A stretch of 6,915 nt of DNA from Candidatus Rhabdochlamydia sp. (GCA_030044075.1 JASHWM010000100.1:1-6915), one strand, 5' to 3'. Numbered from the stretch's first letter, positions 1 to 6,915 are shown. Made by a program: numbers and translations. Notes: generated by a model from the letters alone, not told the origin.

Positions 1-1664
1 AAAGGGGACTGAAGGACCTTGAGACCGTTAAAAGGGACAAAGACTACGAATTGTTCTTCCTTCGAAAAGAAAACGGAAGGCCATTTTTTAACCCAAACCT
101 GATCCGCCATATTAAGCTTGTGGGCGACCTTGACGAAATGCTTGTTGACGTGGAAGGGGAGGACCCCTTCCTGAAGATGCGGATCGTCCAGGACAAGGAC
201 CTCCATGTTTCCGCAAGGGAGATCCTTTCCCTTGCATCTCCCTATATCGACGAATTCTATAAGGAGGCTCTCCACAATAAGAACGTGCCTTTTGTCGTCA
301 GCCTCAATAAAGCATTGATGGCCTTGATGCTTGCAGCAAACCCGCGCAACCTGATGCAGAACGTTACGGGCAAGAGCTGCCTTGCCTATTTCAAAGATTT
401 TCATATTTACCTGAGAGAAGCCTTATCATCGGGAGAATATCAGCGGTTCCTTTCGGCCCCTCCAGAAAAAAGCGACCGCTTTTTCTATTGTCTGATCAAC
501 CTGTCCCACGCCCTTTGTTGTTTTTTCTTTATCCGCATCGGCAGCAGGAAAGAGTGCGTAGAGCTGATCCACCGGTTGATAGAAAAAGGAAGGACGAAAG
601 AAAAGCCGAAGGTGATCATAAAGACGTACCTGTCCTTTTGGACAAACCTTCTTGAAGAAGATGACAATATGCGGGAGCTGCTTAGAAAATACCCCAACGG
701 CCCCTTATTTAAGACGCTCGACGCTATTAAAGAGCAGGTCGTCTATAGAGGGTTCGACCCCATCGGAGAGCAAAACCTTCCCTCGCAAATTTATGTTCTG
801 ACAAACCCGGACCTCCATGTGAGCATTTTGAGGGTGCCTTCGCCTACCAAGCAGTTCTTGATCAATGAGGCGGAAGTGGTCGAAGAGTTTAGGGGATTCC
901 TCCATTCTTTTAATGACAAGGCAGGCCGAAGGAAACACCTTTTATTCAACCTGCAAGACAGGACCTCCTGGCAGGAACATGCCAGGTCCCATTGTTTGGA
1001 AGAGCTTCAAAAAAGGGCGGAGTTCACGCAGAACCTTGTCGTGACAACCCTTGCCAAGGGGACGGAGTTCTATTACCAGACAGGCCCCTATCTGAACTTA
1101 AATCAGGCCTCCTCGTTTAAAAAACAGTTCAAAGAGCAAATCGAGAGCGGGATGCAGTGCGGGTTCTTCTTTCCGCCAGCCCTGCCAGAAAAGGAGATGC
1201 TCCCTTTTACGAGTGAGTGTATCGACCTTGTCCACGAGCTTTTCTTTGAAGAAAAAAAACAGATGTCTAGGACAGAGCGCCTCGATTTTATTGAGATCTT
1301 TTACTACCTGCTCTATCTGAAGATGATCATTGTAGTGAAACCAGACACCCTTAGCTTTACCACAAAAGACAGCATCGATAGCGGGATGTCGACGACAGCT
1401 GGTTTTTTCTGTTTCATTAAACTGCTGACAGAGAATTTTGAGCTGAAGGACGAAGACTATGATTTTATCCTGTGGATGCTCTATGCCAACGCGCTCATGG
1501 TCCGAGAAAGGCCGATGGACACGCAGGATCTTCACAGGACAGTCAGCGCAGTCTCTTTTTTCCATGCGAAGCTTTCTGAAAACAAAAAAGAAATTATTAG
1601 CGGCCTTGCAGGCATTTTTGGGAAAAAGATCTTTGATAAGCTCAAGGTCTCCGAAGCAGCATAG
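1..1664 (+). CDS. Large uncharacterised protein, C-terminal 553 residues (5' end outside window)
   Basis: I cannot assign a function. The frame is open from the first full codon at base 3 to TAG at 1662-1664. The TTG at base 51 is an ordinary internal leucine codon, so the true start lies to the left. The visible part looks soluble and largely helical, rich in charged residues and Phe/Leu. One short hydrophobic Phe/Cys-rich patch lies at about visible residues 159-178 (around LSHALCCFFFIRI); it is too weak to call a membrane segment. There is no signal peptide, transposase, kinase or nuclease motif that I recognise. The most distinctive block is at about residues 312-330, NLQDRTSWQEHARSHCLEEL, followed by a VVTTLAKGTEFYYQTGPYL stretch and by RLDFIEIFYYLLYLKMI near residue 426. 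I associate these blocks from memory with long hypothetical proteins of Chlamydiales; this is unverified. It converges on yqgE with two bases between stops. It is a confident gene with unknown product. Confidence 0.85.
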   Translation, partial: RGLKDLETVKRDKDYELFFLRKENGRPFFNPNLIRHIKLVGDLDEMLVDVEGEDPFLKMRIVQDKDLHVSAREILSLASPYIDEFYKEALHNKNVPFVVSLNKALMALMLAANPRNLMQNVTGKSCLAYFKDFHIYLREALSSGEYQRFLSAPPEKSDRFFYCLINLSHALCCFFFIRIGSRKECVELIHRLIEKGRTKEKPKVIIKTYLSFWTNLLEEDDNMRELLRKYPNGPLFKTLDAIKEQVVYRGFDPIGEQNLPSQIYVLTNPDLHVSILRVPSPTKQFLINEAEVVEEFRGFLHSFNDKAGRRKHLLFNLQDRTSWQEHARSHCLEELQKRAEFTQNLVVTTLAKGTEFYYQTGPYLNLNQASSFKKQFKEQIESGMQCGFFFPPALPEKEMLPFTSECIDLVHELFFEEKKQMSRTERLDFIEIFYYLLYLKMIIVVKPDTLSFTTKDSIDSGMSTTAGFFCFIKLLTENFELKDEDYDFILWMLYANALMVRERPMDTQDLHRTVSAVSFFHAKLSENKKEIISGLAGIFGKKIFDKLKVSEAA

Positions 1665-1666
1665 AG

Positions 1667-2236
1667 CTAGTTCAGGCTCAAGTCTTCTGGCATCATAGAT
1701 AATGTAGCGTATTTTCCGCCCATCTCCCTTAAAACAGCCTGCCATACTTTGTCAGAAGGCGTCTCAAAGACATGTTTTGCGTTTGCAGGGTGTAAAAACC
1801 ACTGTCCGCTGAGGAACTCTCTTTCGAGCTGGCCTACAGTCCATCCGCAATACCCAAAGCAAAGCCTGATGTCGGGGCCGTTCTTGTCGGCAATGGACTC
1901 TTGGAGGAATTGGAGGTCTCCGCCTAGATAGACCCCTTCGCATACTTTTAAAACCTGCTCGCCAAGGTCTTCCGAAGAATGGAGCAGCATCATCTGGGTG
2001 GGCTGGAGCGGGCCGCCGGCCCTGATCTGCACGTTGGGATTGCTGATCTCCTTGACATTGATGATCTCTTCAGGAAGTTCGATTTCCAAATTTTTGTTGA
2101 TGATCAGGCCAAAAGATCCCGTTGGGCTATGTTCGCATATCAGGAGGACGCTTCGAAAATAGATCCCTGAATCGATGTCGGGGCTTGCGATCAAAAAAGA
2201 GCCTTTCGTCAGTTGCGAATAAGGAACAGGCTGCAT
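1667..2236 (-). CDS. yqgE: YqgE/AlgH family protein (UPF0301)
   Basis: This is a cytoplasmic protein of the YqgE/AlgH family, 189 residues, matching the usual length of about 185-190. The precise biochemical role of the family is not settled; AlgH was named for an effect on alginate regulation in Pseudomonas. Family landmarks in order are KGSFLIASP at residues 11-19, [20 protein letters not shown] at 29-48, AGGP at 73-76, the core [20 protein letters not shown] at 127-146, a late [13 protein letters not shown] at 165-177, and an MPEDLSLN C-terminus. I chose the ATG at 2234-2236 because a strong AGGAGG lies 8 bases upstream inside the end of mlaD. An upstream in-frame ATG at 2261-2263 would overlap mlaD by 26 bases and lacks such a site. 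The start follows the mlaD stop after one base, so the gene is probably translated by coupling to mlaD and belongs to the mla operon. Cys130 sits in the GYxGW core; I recall a small residue such as Ala as more usual there. Confidence 0.95.
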   Translation of the reverse strand: MQPVPYSQLTKGSFLIASPDIDSGIYFRSVLLICEHSPTGSFGLIINKNLEIELPEEIINVKEISNPNVQIRAGGPLQPTQMMLLHSSEDLGEQVLKVCEGVYLGGDLQFLQESIADKNGPDIRLCFGYCGWTVGQLEREFLSGQWFLHPANAKHVFETPSDKVWQAVLREMGGKYATLSMMPEDLSLN

Positions 2237-2237
2237 C

Positions 2238-3431
2238 TTATTGTTCCTCCTGGAGCTTTTCATTATAGAGTTTTATGGTGTCAGAAAGGGTCTCGATTTG
2301 TCGCATGAGTGTTGCAAAATCTTTCTTAAATTCCTGGCTTTGCAGAACATTTTGATTTTTTTCGCTGCTTTCTGCCCTATCGATCAAAATGGAAAGGCGC
2401 GACATCGCCGTATTGATCCCATCGACCTCCTTAGAAAAATAACTGCGGAAATCTGAAGGAGATTCCAGCGAGTCGAGGATCGTCATTTTTTTTGTCCTCG
2501 TCCTCTGCCAGTTTTTATTGAGGTGAAAGAGGACCCCATAGTGGTTGACGTCGTTCATCAATGTATCGACCTTTGAGAGGATTGCATTGAATTCAAGATA
2601 CATGTCGTTGCCGTAGATGAGCTTGCCAAGGGTGCCAGAGCCATTTGAGAGGTTCTTGGTCACTGAGTCAAGCGATACGCTGACGTTCTTTGCATTGTCC
2701 ATCGTGACAGCAAGGTTGTCAAAGACCCCATCATGGTGGAGCTTGTTGATCTTATCAGAAATTTTCACAACGGTTTCATCTAGGTGGTCGACAGTATTTT
2801 TTAATGCCGGGACCAATTTGTGCTCATTGACTGCTGCAACGACAATGTTGATCTCATGCATTGTCTCGCCAAACTTCTTGATCGCATAGGAGATCTCATC
2901 GCTATTGTCCTGCATCCATTTAGAAAAATGGTCGACAGAGGCGTTTACTTTGTTTGCAAGGTCGGAGATCTCATCAAAAGTATTTTCTATTGGATCGATA
3001 GAACTTGCATAGATGGGCTCGCTACTGATGAGCTTTGGAGTGATCCCGACAGGGGGCGATTTAGGTGAGATGGAGATGGACTTTTCTCCAAGCAGGCCGG
3101 AGGTCTGCAAGGCGATCTCATCGGTATTATAGACCTTTACGCTTGAGTCGATCTTAAGTGTCAGCTGGTAAAAATAGACCTGGCCAAGCGCATCGGAAGG
3201 TTGTTCCCTTGCATTGGAGATCTCTTCTACAGAGACAACCTCCCCAATAGGCTTCCCTGCAAACAAGACCCTTGTCCCGATCCCGATCTTATTGATATTG
3301 GAAAAGCGGACATAGAGGGTTTTTTTGCCGTCCCCAACAGTAGGCTTAAGGAAAAGAATGATCGATACGATTAAAAAACACGCTACGAAGATGAACAGCC
3401 CGATCAACATGTTTTTAGTTTTTTCTTTCAT
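2238..3431 (-). CDS. mlaD: MlaD-like MCE-domain substrate-binding protein with long C-terminal helical extension
   Basis: This is the periplasmic lipid-binding subunit of the MlaEFD phospholipid ABC transporter, 397 residues. Residues 1-7 are a short basic cytoplasmic tail. Residues 8-28 ([20 protein letters not shown]) form a single N-terminal membrane anchor. A single MCE domain runs from about 37 to 122, starting [19 protein letters not shown] and including [11 protein letters not shown] and [16 protein letters not shown]. MlaD proteins of this type form hexameric rings around a lipid pore. The rest, about 145-397, is largely helical and coiled-coil-like, with a [19 protein letters not shown] segment near 264-282 and a conserved-looking [19 protein letters not shown] block near 297-315. 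E. coli MlaD is only about 183 residues, so the extension is unusual against that reference but resembles other long MCE proteins. The start at 3429-3431 is chosen because AAGGAG lies 4 bases upstream and the membrane anchor follows at once; the open frame runs further up into mlaF. It starts one base after the mlaF stop. Confidence 0.93.
   Translation of the reverse strand: MKEKTKNMLIGLFIFVACFLIVSIILFLKPTVGDGKKTLYVRFSNINKIGIGTRVLFAGKPIGEVVSVEEISNAREQPSDALGQVYFYQLTLKIDSSVKVYNTDEIALQTSGLLGEKSISISPKSPPVGITPKLISSEPIYASSIDPIENTFDEISDLANKVNASVDHFSKWMQDNSDEISYAIKKFGETMHEINIVVAAVNEHKLVPALKNTVDHLDETVVKISDKINKLHHDGVFDNLAVTMDNAKNVSVSLDSVTKNLSNGSGTLGKLIYGNDMYLEFNAILSKVDTLMNDVNHYGVLFHLNKNWQRTRTKKMTILDSLESPSDFRSYFSKEVDGINTAMSRLSILIDRAESSEKNQNVLQSQEFKKDFATLMRQIETLSDTIKLYNEKLQEEQ
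2245..2250 (-). promoter_or_regulatory. Shine-Dalgarno site of yqgE, inside the end of mlaD
   Basis: Minus-strand AGGAGG with 8 bases to the ATG at 2236. It is the strongest ribosome site in the window and lies in the last codons of mlaD (Gln-Glu-Glu). It decides the yqgE start in favour of 2236 over 2263 and points to translation coupled to mlaD. Confidence 0.85.
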
Positions 3432-3432
3432 A

Positions 3433-4200
3433 TTACTCCTTAAAAGACCTTGGGTCTTGCGATACTGATTTACGTAAAAAAGAAATGATTGGATCGTCGA
3501 TCTGCATAAAGGTGTCTGGCTTTTCAATATAGGCGATCTTCCCATCGTTGTGCAAAGCAAGCCTATCGCCAATATACAGGGCGGACTGGATGTCGTGTGT
3601 TACAACAATGCTCGTTGCTTGCAGCTCTTTTTGTGTTTTCACGATAAGTTCATTGATCTGCATCGATGTGATGGGGTCTAGGCCTGTGGTTGGCTCGTCA
3701 TACAAAAGGATGGAGGGCCGGTAGACGATCAACCTTGCGAGGCCTGCCCTTTTGCGCATCCCCCCTGAGAGTTCGGAAGGCATTTTTTTTTGCGTGCCTT
3801 GCAGGCCGACCATTTCTAGGGCGTGGTCGACCCTATCGTTGATCTCTGCTTGAGAATAGGGCTTTCTTGTGACGGGATCGCCATGCTCTTTTAAATAAAA
3901 GCCTGTATTTTCCTCGATGTTCATGGAGTCGAAAAGCGCAGCGCCTTGAAACAACATCCCCATATTATAGATCGCTTTGTAGAGCATCGGGCCTTTTAGG
4001 TCGGAAATCCTCACTCCGTTCACATCGATCGTGCCGCTATCTGGTTTGGTGATCCCTATGATATGCTTGAGCAGGACGCTCTTTCCCACGCCGGACCGTC
4101 CCAGGATTACGAGCGTTTCGCCCTGGTGGATGTCAAGGTTCAGTCCATTCAGGACTGTGTGCTTGCCAAACTTTTTATATAAGTTGCGGATAATGATCAT
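3433..4200 (-). CDS. mlaF: MlaF-like phospholipid ABC transporter ATP-binding protein
   Basis: This is the cytoplasmic ATPase that powers the MlaE permease, 255 residues, close to the E. coli protein (about 269). All nucleotide-binding motifs are intact: Walker A GRSGVGKS at residues 34-41, Q-loop Q85 within MLFQGAALFDS, ABC signature LSGGMRKRAGLAR at 144-156, Walker B ILLYDEP at 164-170, D-loop GLDP at 173-176, and switch His202 in VVTHD. The FQGAALFDSMNIEEN and LSGGMRKR wording is typical of the MlaF (YrbF, Ttg2A) branch rather than of importer ATPases for amino acids or metals. The ATG at 4198-4200 follows the mlaE stop by 7 bases; the ribosome site TAAGGA overlaps the mlaE TAA, so translation is probably coupled. 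The gene contains a run of nine A residues (plus strand 3783-3791) at codons 137-140. I am sure of the family; the lipid substrate and direction are inferred. Confidence 0.96.
   Translation of the reverse strand: MIIIRNLYKKFGKHTVLNGLNLDIHQGETLVILGRSGVGKSVLLKHIIGITKPDSGTIDVNGVRISDLKGPMLYKAIYNMGMLFQGAALFDSMNIEENTGFYLKEHGDPVTRKPYSQAEINDRVDHALEMVGLQGTQKKMPSELSGGMRKRAGLARLIVYRPSILLYDEPTTGLDPITSMQINELIVKTQKELQATSIVVTHDIQSALYIGDRLALHNDGKIAYIEKPDTFMQIDDPIISFLRKSVSQDPRSFKE
3436..3441 (-). promoter_or_regulatory. Shine-Dalgarno site of mlaD, inside the end of mlaF
   Basis: Minus-strand AAGGAG, 4 bases before the ATG at 3431, placed in the last sense codons of mlaF. The spacing is short but the match is good. 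It fixes the mlaD start downstream of the long open frame that runs back into mlaF. Confidence 0.75.
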
Positions 4201-4204
4201 ACCG

Positions 4205-4210
4205 TCCTTA
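4205..4210 (-). promoter_or_regulatory. Shine-Dalgarno site of mlaF, overlapping the mlaE stop codon
   Basis: Minus-strand TAAGGA, in which the TAA is the mlaE stop codon, 4 bases before the ATG at 4200. This overlap suggests that ribosomes ending mlaE help start mlaF. Confidence 0.65.
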
Positions 4211-5014
4211 AAACATCATATTGAGAACGTTCAAACCGAGCGTCAAAAAAAAGTTGCTCAGCAAAATGCAGATATAGCAGATCACTACACTATTTGTAGT
4301 GGCCTTTCCAACGCCTTCGGCGCCTCCGGTCGTCCTCATCCCCTTATAGCAGGAGATGGTCATGATGAGGGCCCCGAAAAAGAAAGCTTTGATGACCCCG
4401 ATAAAAAAATCGAAGGTCGTGATATGCATGGGCATCGGACCAAAATAGTTGGAAGGGGACATTTCAAAGTAGTTGACAGAGATCAGATACCCTCCAAAAA
4501 CTCCCATCACCATGCTGAAGATGGTGAGGAAGGGCATCATAATTGTTCCTGCGAGAAGCCTTGGCGAGATGAGGAAGCGGTGAGGGTTGACGGCCATTGT
4601 TTCCAGCGCATCGATCTGCTCGGTCACCTTCATTGTTCCAAGCTCTGCGCACATGGCGGCCCCTACCCTCCCGGTCACCATGAAAGCTGTCAGCACCGGC
4701 CCTAATTCTGTCATCATCGCCTTTGCGACCATTAGGCCTGTGACACTGGCAAGCCCTTTGTCTGATAGCTGATAGAAAGATTGGGCTGCAAGCACAAGCC
4801 CGGTAGAAAATCCCGTGATGGCGACGACAGGGAGCGAGGCCACTCCGACATTGTAGAGTTGTTTGAGAAGCAGGCGCACAGAGGGCGGTTTTTGGAGCGA
4901 CACCTTCATCACATGCAAAATTAATTGGATATATTCGCCAATCGATGCCAGGAAGTCGAGCCGTTCATAAGCCCCTTCAAGCATTTCTTGTTTATTTACT
5001 TTTGATAAATTCAT
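4208..5014 (-). CDS. mlaE: MlaE-like phospholipid ABC transporter permease
   Basis: This is the inner-membrane permease of the MlaEFD system, 268 residues from the chosen start, against about 260 in E. coli. Family hallmarks are the TELGPVLTAFMVTGRVGAAM segment at residues 102-121, then AELGTMKVTEQIDALETMAV at 123-142, PRLLAGTIMMP at 151-161, and CYKGMRTTGGAEGVGKATTN at 222-241. Hydrophobic segments lie near 56-80, 152-180, 203-221 and 243-262, with an interfacial N-terminal helix before them. The start is uncertain. The frame opens with a TTG at 5030-5032, but that would fall only a few bases from the transcription start predicted from the upstream promoter. ATG at 5012-5014 leaves a leader of about 22 bases and is preferred; ATG at 4982-4984 (258 residues) is the other option. 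None has a good Shine-Dalgarno sequence. It is the first gene of the mlaE-mlaF-mlaD-yqgE run. Confidence 0.95.
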   Translation of the reverse strand: MNLSKVNKQEMLEGAYERLDFLASIGEYIQLILHVMKVSLQKPPSVRLLLKQLYNVGVASLPVVAITGFSTGLVLAAQSFYQLSDKGLASVTGLMVAKAMMTELGPVLTAFMVTGRVGAAMCAELGTMKVTEQIDALETMAVNPHRFLISPRLLAGTIMMPFLTIFSMVMGVFGGYLISVNYFEMSPSNYFGPMPMHITTFDFFIGVIKAFFFGALIMTISCYKGMRTTGGAEGVGKATTNSVVICYICILLSNFFLTLGLNVLNMMF

Positions 5015-5043
5015 AATTTTAATATATTTCAAATCTAATTTGG

Positions 5044-5072
5044 ATTGTAGAGAATTGCTTCATTAGGGTCAA
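5044..5072 (-). promoter_or_regulatory. Predicted housekeeping sigma70-type promoter for mlaE-mlaF-mlaD-yqgE
   Basis: On the minus strand, -35 TTGACC (5067-5072) and -10 TACAAT (5044-5049) each match 5 of 6 consensus bases and are separated by exactly 17 bases. The -35 box begins one base after the tamB stop codon. Transcription would begin near 5037, about 22 bases before the ATG at 5014. The surrounding 59 bases are markedly more AT-rich than the flanking genes. There is no TG extension before the -10. Prediction from sequence only; chlamydial sigma66 recognises similar boxes. Confidence 0.7.
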
Positions 5073-5073
5073 A

Positions 5074-6915
5074 TTAGTAATTGTAATTCCATTTCAAACT
5101 AAATTTTCCTTCTTGGTTTTCCTGAGTTTCAGCTTGAAGGACAAAGCCGTTCTTCAGTTCCACATCGACAATGACCTGGCTTGTGTCCATGCTCTGTGAA
5201 AGGGTGACCATAACGCCCTGCACGATGTATTTTCCAATTTGGACAGAGATTTCATCAGCGCTATTTGATGAGGAAACAATTGTAAAACGGTCTACCCCAA
5301 GGCTCTTTCGGATCGTCTCCAAAACATCGGTGCCCCCCTTGCCAGAAAGAGTGATGATCATTTGGGCAAGTTGCACTGCCTGGACCGGAGATATTTCGGA
5401 GAGGTCTTTATTGAAAAGGACCCTGGCGAGGATGGCGCTTGTCGGCATCTGGGGGATCGATTGAAAGGTGAGCTGAGGCGAAAGAAGCGGCCCTCGGAGA
5501 ATAGCGATGACGGTCACGTCAGGGAGTGTTAGGTTGCCCTGGAGGTTGAGATAGGCCGTCTGTGAATTTTTGTGGGCGAAAATAATCTCTCCTTCGGAAA
5601 GGGAGAACTTTTTTCCCGAGAAAGTATAATAGCCTCTTTGGAGCAGCAGGGTCCCTGTTGCGATGACATTCGAAGTGGTCCCGCTGAGGGTAATTTCCCC
5701 GCCCCACTCCGATTGCAGGCCTTTGCCTTCCACAAGGATTTTTTTGGGAGCATCGATGACAAGGTCGAGCGAAAAGGGGAATGAGATCCTTTTTTTATTG
5801 AGGTTTTTAAATTCAAAAAATGCGGGCATGTTCACATACTTGACGGGAAGCATAGGCGTTTCGTCAGGGAGCCTATCGGGTATGAGGAACCTTGCCTCTG
5901 GGACAAGCCTTCCTTTTGCAAGGGCCCCATCGATATTCCCTTCAATCTCTACGCTGCCAGAGAAGCTGCCTTCGACAAAGTCCAGTGCAAGTGCGTTTAG
6001 ATGCTGCATCTCCAATTCGATGCGGTAGGGGAATCGAAGCTGGGTGTCCAGAAGAAGGGTCCCTCCTGCGTCCAGCCTGCCGTCCTCTTGGTCCAGTGCT
6101 GAGAAGAACACCATGTCGATCTCTTGGTTGTTTGCCTGCAGCTTTGCCGCAATACTTTTTAAATAAGTCCCCGTGTAGTAGTTCTCATAGACTCCCTGGC
6201 TGCATTCGATCTCTCCTAAAAGCTTAGGTTCGCTGAGCGTTCCAGAAACAAGCAGTTGCCCCGACACCCATCCGGCAATATGGTTCGTACCCAGGTCGAC
6301 AAAGTCAAAGATCTCTTCGATCTTTCCTTCCATCGTCAGTCCGGCATGGAATGGTTTGTCGGAGATAGGGGTGAACTTTGGCGGGAAGCTTTTGTAATCA
6401 ACAGAAAAAGTGGAAGAAAGATCTAAAAACTGGTTCTCCGAGCCAACAAAATAGGAGTGCAGCTGCACAACCTGGTTTTCGAGGTGGACTTGGAATGACC
6501 CCTTCGCTTTGAAGTCGTCTTTTTTGATCTCCTGGCTCAAGATCCCCCTTTCGAGGAGGAGGAGGGCCCTTCCTTTAGGGGCGCTTCCCTGCTCATAAGC
6601 AAAATGCACATCTACGGACCCGAATCCCTTTAAATTGATGTAAGGGTTGAGAAGGGACAAAAAGTCCAAAGGGATATGTTTGCTTTCAATGTTGACATGG
6701 GAGCTATGTTCTGAAAGGACGATGTCGCCTTTTAAAAATCCGTCTTTGAACTCACCGTTGAAACCTTCTAGGCTGATTTGAGTTTTGCTTTTGTGGATGA
6801 GCGCTTGATTTTTTAAGATGAAATGGTTTTGGAGGATGGAGCTTTCAAGTTTTGTTATCGCAATCTGAACATCTTTTGCGTTTTTTCTGATCGAAAAATT
6901 AAGCAATGCTTCAAG
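5074..6915 (-). CDS. tamB: TamB-like (DUF490) inter-membrane protein, C-terminal 613 residues (5' end outside window)
   Basis: TamB proteins are anchored in the inner membrane and span the periplasm as a long beta-taco with a hydrophobic groove. They work with TamA/BamA-type Omp85 proteins in outer-membrane protein assembly and, with YhdP and YdbH in E. coli, in phospholipid transport to the outer membrane. The frame is open through the right edge; the TTG at 6904-6906 is internal, so the N-terminus is missing (full TamB is usually over 1,000 residues). The DUF490 pattern is clear. Numbering from that TTG, GWVSGQLLVSGTLSEPKLLG repeats occur near 212-231. VEGKGLQSEWGGEITLSGTT, then LLLQRGYYTFSGKKFSLSEG and IIFAHKN, lie at about 392-446. 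After these come GPLLSPQLTFQSIPQMPTSA, ISPVQAVQLAQ and SLGVDRFTIV, and finally QIGKYIVQGVMVTLSQSMD with the aromatic KWNYNY end. An in-frame run of four CTC leucine codons lies at 6555-6566. It is co-oriented with mlaE, 59 bases upstream. Confidence 0.92.
   Translation of the reverse strand, partial: LEALLNFSIRKNAKDVQIAITKLESSILQNHFILKNQALIHKSKTQISLEGFNGEFKDGFLKGDIVLSEHSSHVNIESKHIPLDFLSLLNPYINLKGFGSVDVHFAYEQGSAPKGRALLLLERGILSQEIKKDDFKAKGSFQVHLENQVVQLHSYFVGSENQFLDLSSTFSVDYKSFPPKFTPISDKPFHAGLTMEGKIEEIFDFVDLGTNHIAGWVSGQLLVSGTLSEPKLLGEIECSQGVYENYYTGTYLKSIAAKLQANNQEIDMVFFSALDQEDGRLDAGGTLLLDTQLRFPYRIELEMQHLNALALDFVEGSFSGSVEIEGNIDGALAKGRLVPEARFLIPDRLPDETPMLPVKYVNMPAFFEFKNLNKKRISFPFSLDLVIDAPKKILVEGKGLQSEWGGEITLSGTTSNVIATGTLLLQRGYYTFSGKKFSLSEGEIIFAHKNSQTAYLNLQGNLTLPDVTVIAILRGPLLSPQLTFQSIPQMPTSAILARVLFNKDLSEISPVQAVQLAQMIITLSGKGGTDVLETIRKSLGVDRFTIVSSSNSADEISVQIGKYIVQGVMVTLSQSMDTSQVIVDVELKNGFVLQAETQENQEGKFSLKWNYNY

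Noticed and set aside
1623..1650. Inverted repeat followed on the minus strand by T5, considered as the terminator of the mla-yqgE run
   Set aside because: On the minus strand the stem (1627-1636 with 1642-1650) has a bulge and an A-C mismatch, so it is weak. On the plus strand it pairs better, but no T run follows.
1098..1745. 215-codon minus-strand open frame antisense to the end of the plus-strand gene
   Set aside because: It overlaps both the plus-strand gene and yqgE in another frame and shows no domain or start signal; a shadow frame.
2237..2263. Earlier ATG for yqgE at 2261-2263
   Set aside because: It would overlap mlaD by 26 bases and lacks a good ribosome site, while the ATG at 2236 has AGGAGG at ideal spacing and gives the usual family length.
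3432..3572. Upstream extension of the mlaD frame (47 extra residues) overlapping mlaF
   Set aside because: The extension lies wholly over the end of mlaF, looks unlike a leader peptide, and the ATG at 3431 has its own AAGGAG and is followed at once by the expected membrane anchor.
4031..4705. 224-codon plus-strand open frame antisense to mlaF/mlaE
   Set aside because: It lies opposite two well-recognised genes, its composition (His, Gly, Pro rich) is typical of an antisense shadow, and it matches no family I know.
5015..5032. TTG start for mlaE at 5030-5032
   Set aside because: It would sit about 5 bases from the predicted transcription start, has no ribosome site and is a rarer start codon; ATG at 5014 fits better.
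6553..6566. (GAG)4 trinucleotide repeat in tamB
   Set aside because: It encodes four leucines in frame within the expected beta-strand pattern; length changes would not shift the frame, so phase variation is unlikely.

Overview
The window looks like chromosomal DNA from a Gram-negative, diderm bacterium. I favour the Chlamydiota, probably a non-Chlamydia ('environmental') lineage. The reasons are the permease-ATPase-MCE gene order (mlaE-mlaF-mlaD), the look of the large plus-strand protein, which I associate from memory with uncharacterised Chlamydiales proteins, and a base composition that appears to be in the mid-to-upper 40s %GC by eye. This assignment is inference; the window has no rRNA or marker gene to prove it.

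Layout: (1) bases 1-1664, plus strand: the 3' part (553 codons visible) of a large protein of unknown function, open at the left edge. (2) Bases 1667-5014, minus strand: a compact four-gene run transcribed mlaE -> mlaF -> mlaD -> yqgE/algH, with gaps of 7, 1 and 1 bases. (3) Bases 5015-5073: a 59-base AT-rich spacer with a near-consensus housekeeping promoter (TTGACC, 17 bases, TACAAT) facing mlaE. (4) Bases 5074-6915, minus strand: the C-terminal 613 codons of a TamB-like (DUF490) protein, open at the right edge. There is no gene-free stretch longer than 59 bases. I see no tRNA, rRNA, CRISPR array, insertion sequence or attachment site.

How the genes fit together: MlaE (permease), MlaF (ATPase) and MlaD (membrane-anchored MCE protein) form an inner-membrane ABC system that moves phospholipid between the inner and outer membranes. 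TamB-like proteins are long periplasmic proteins with a hydrophobic groove, tied to outer-membrane protein assembly and to phospholipid transfer between the membranes. The minus-strand block therefore reads as an envelope or outer-membrane lipid-homeostasis locus. The most notable points are a MlaD about twice the length of the E. coli protein, yqgE sitting where the E. coli operon carries mlaC and mlaB, and direct adjacency to a TamB-like gene. The plus-strand gene converges on yqgE with only two bases between the stop codons.
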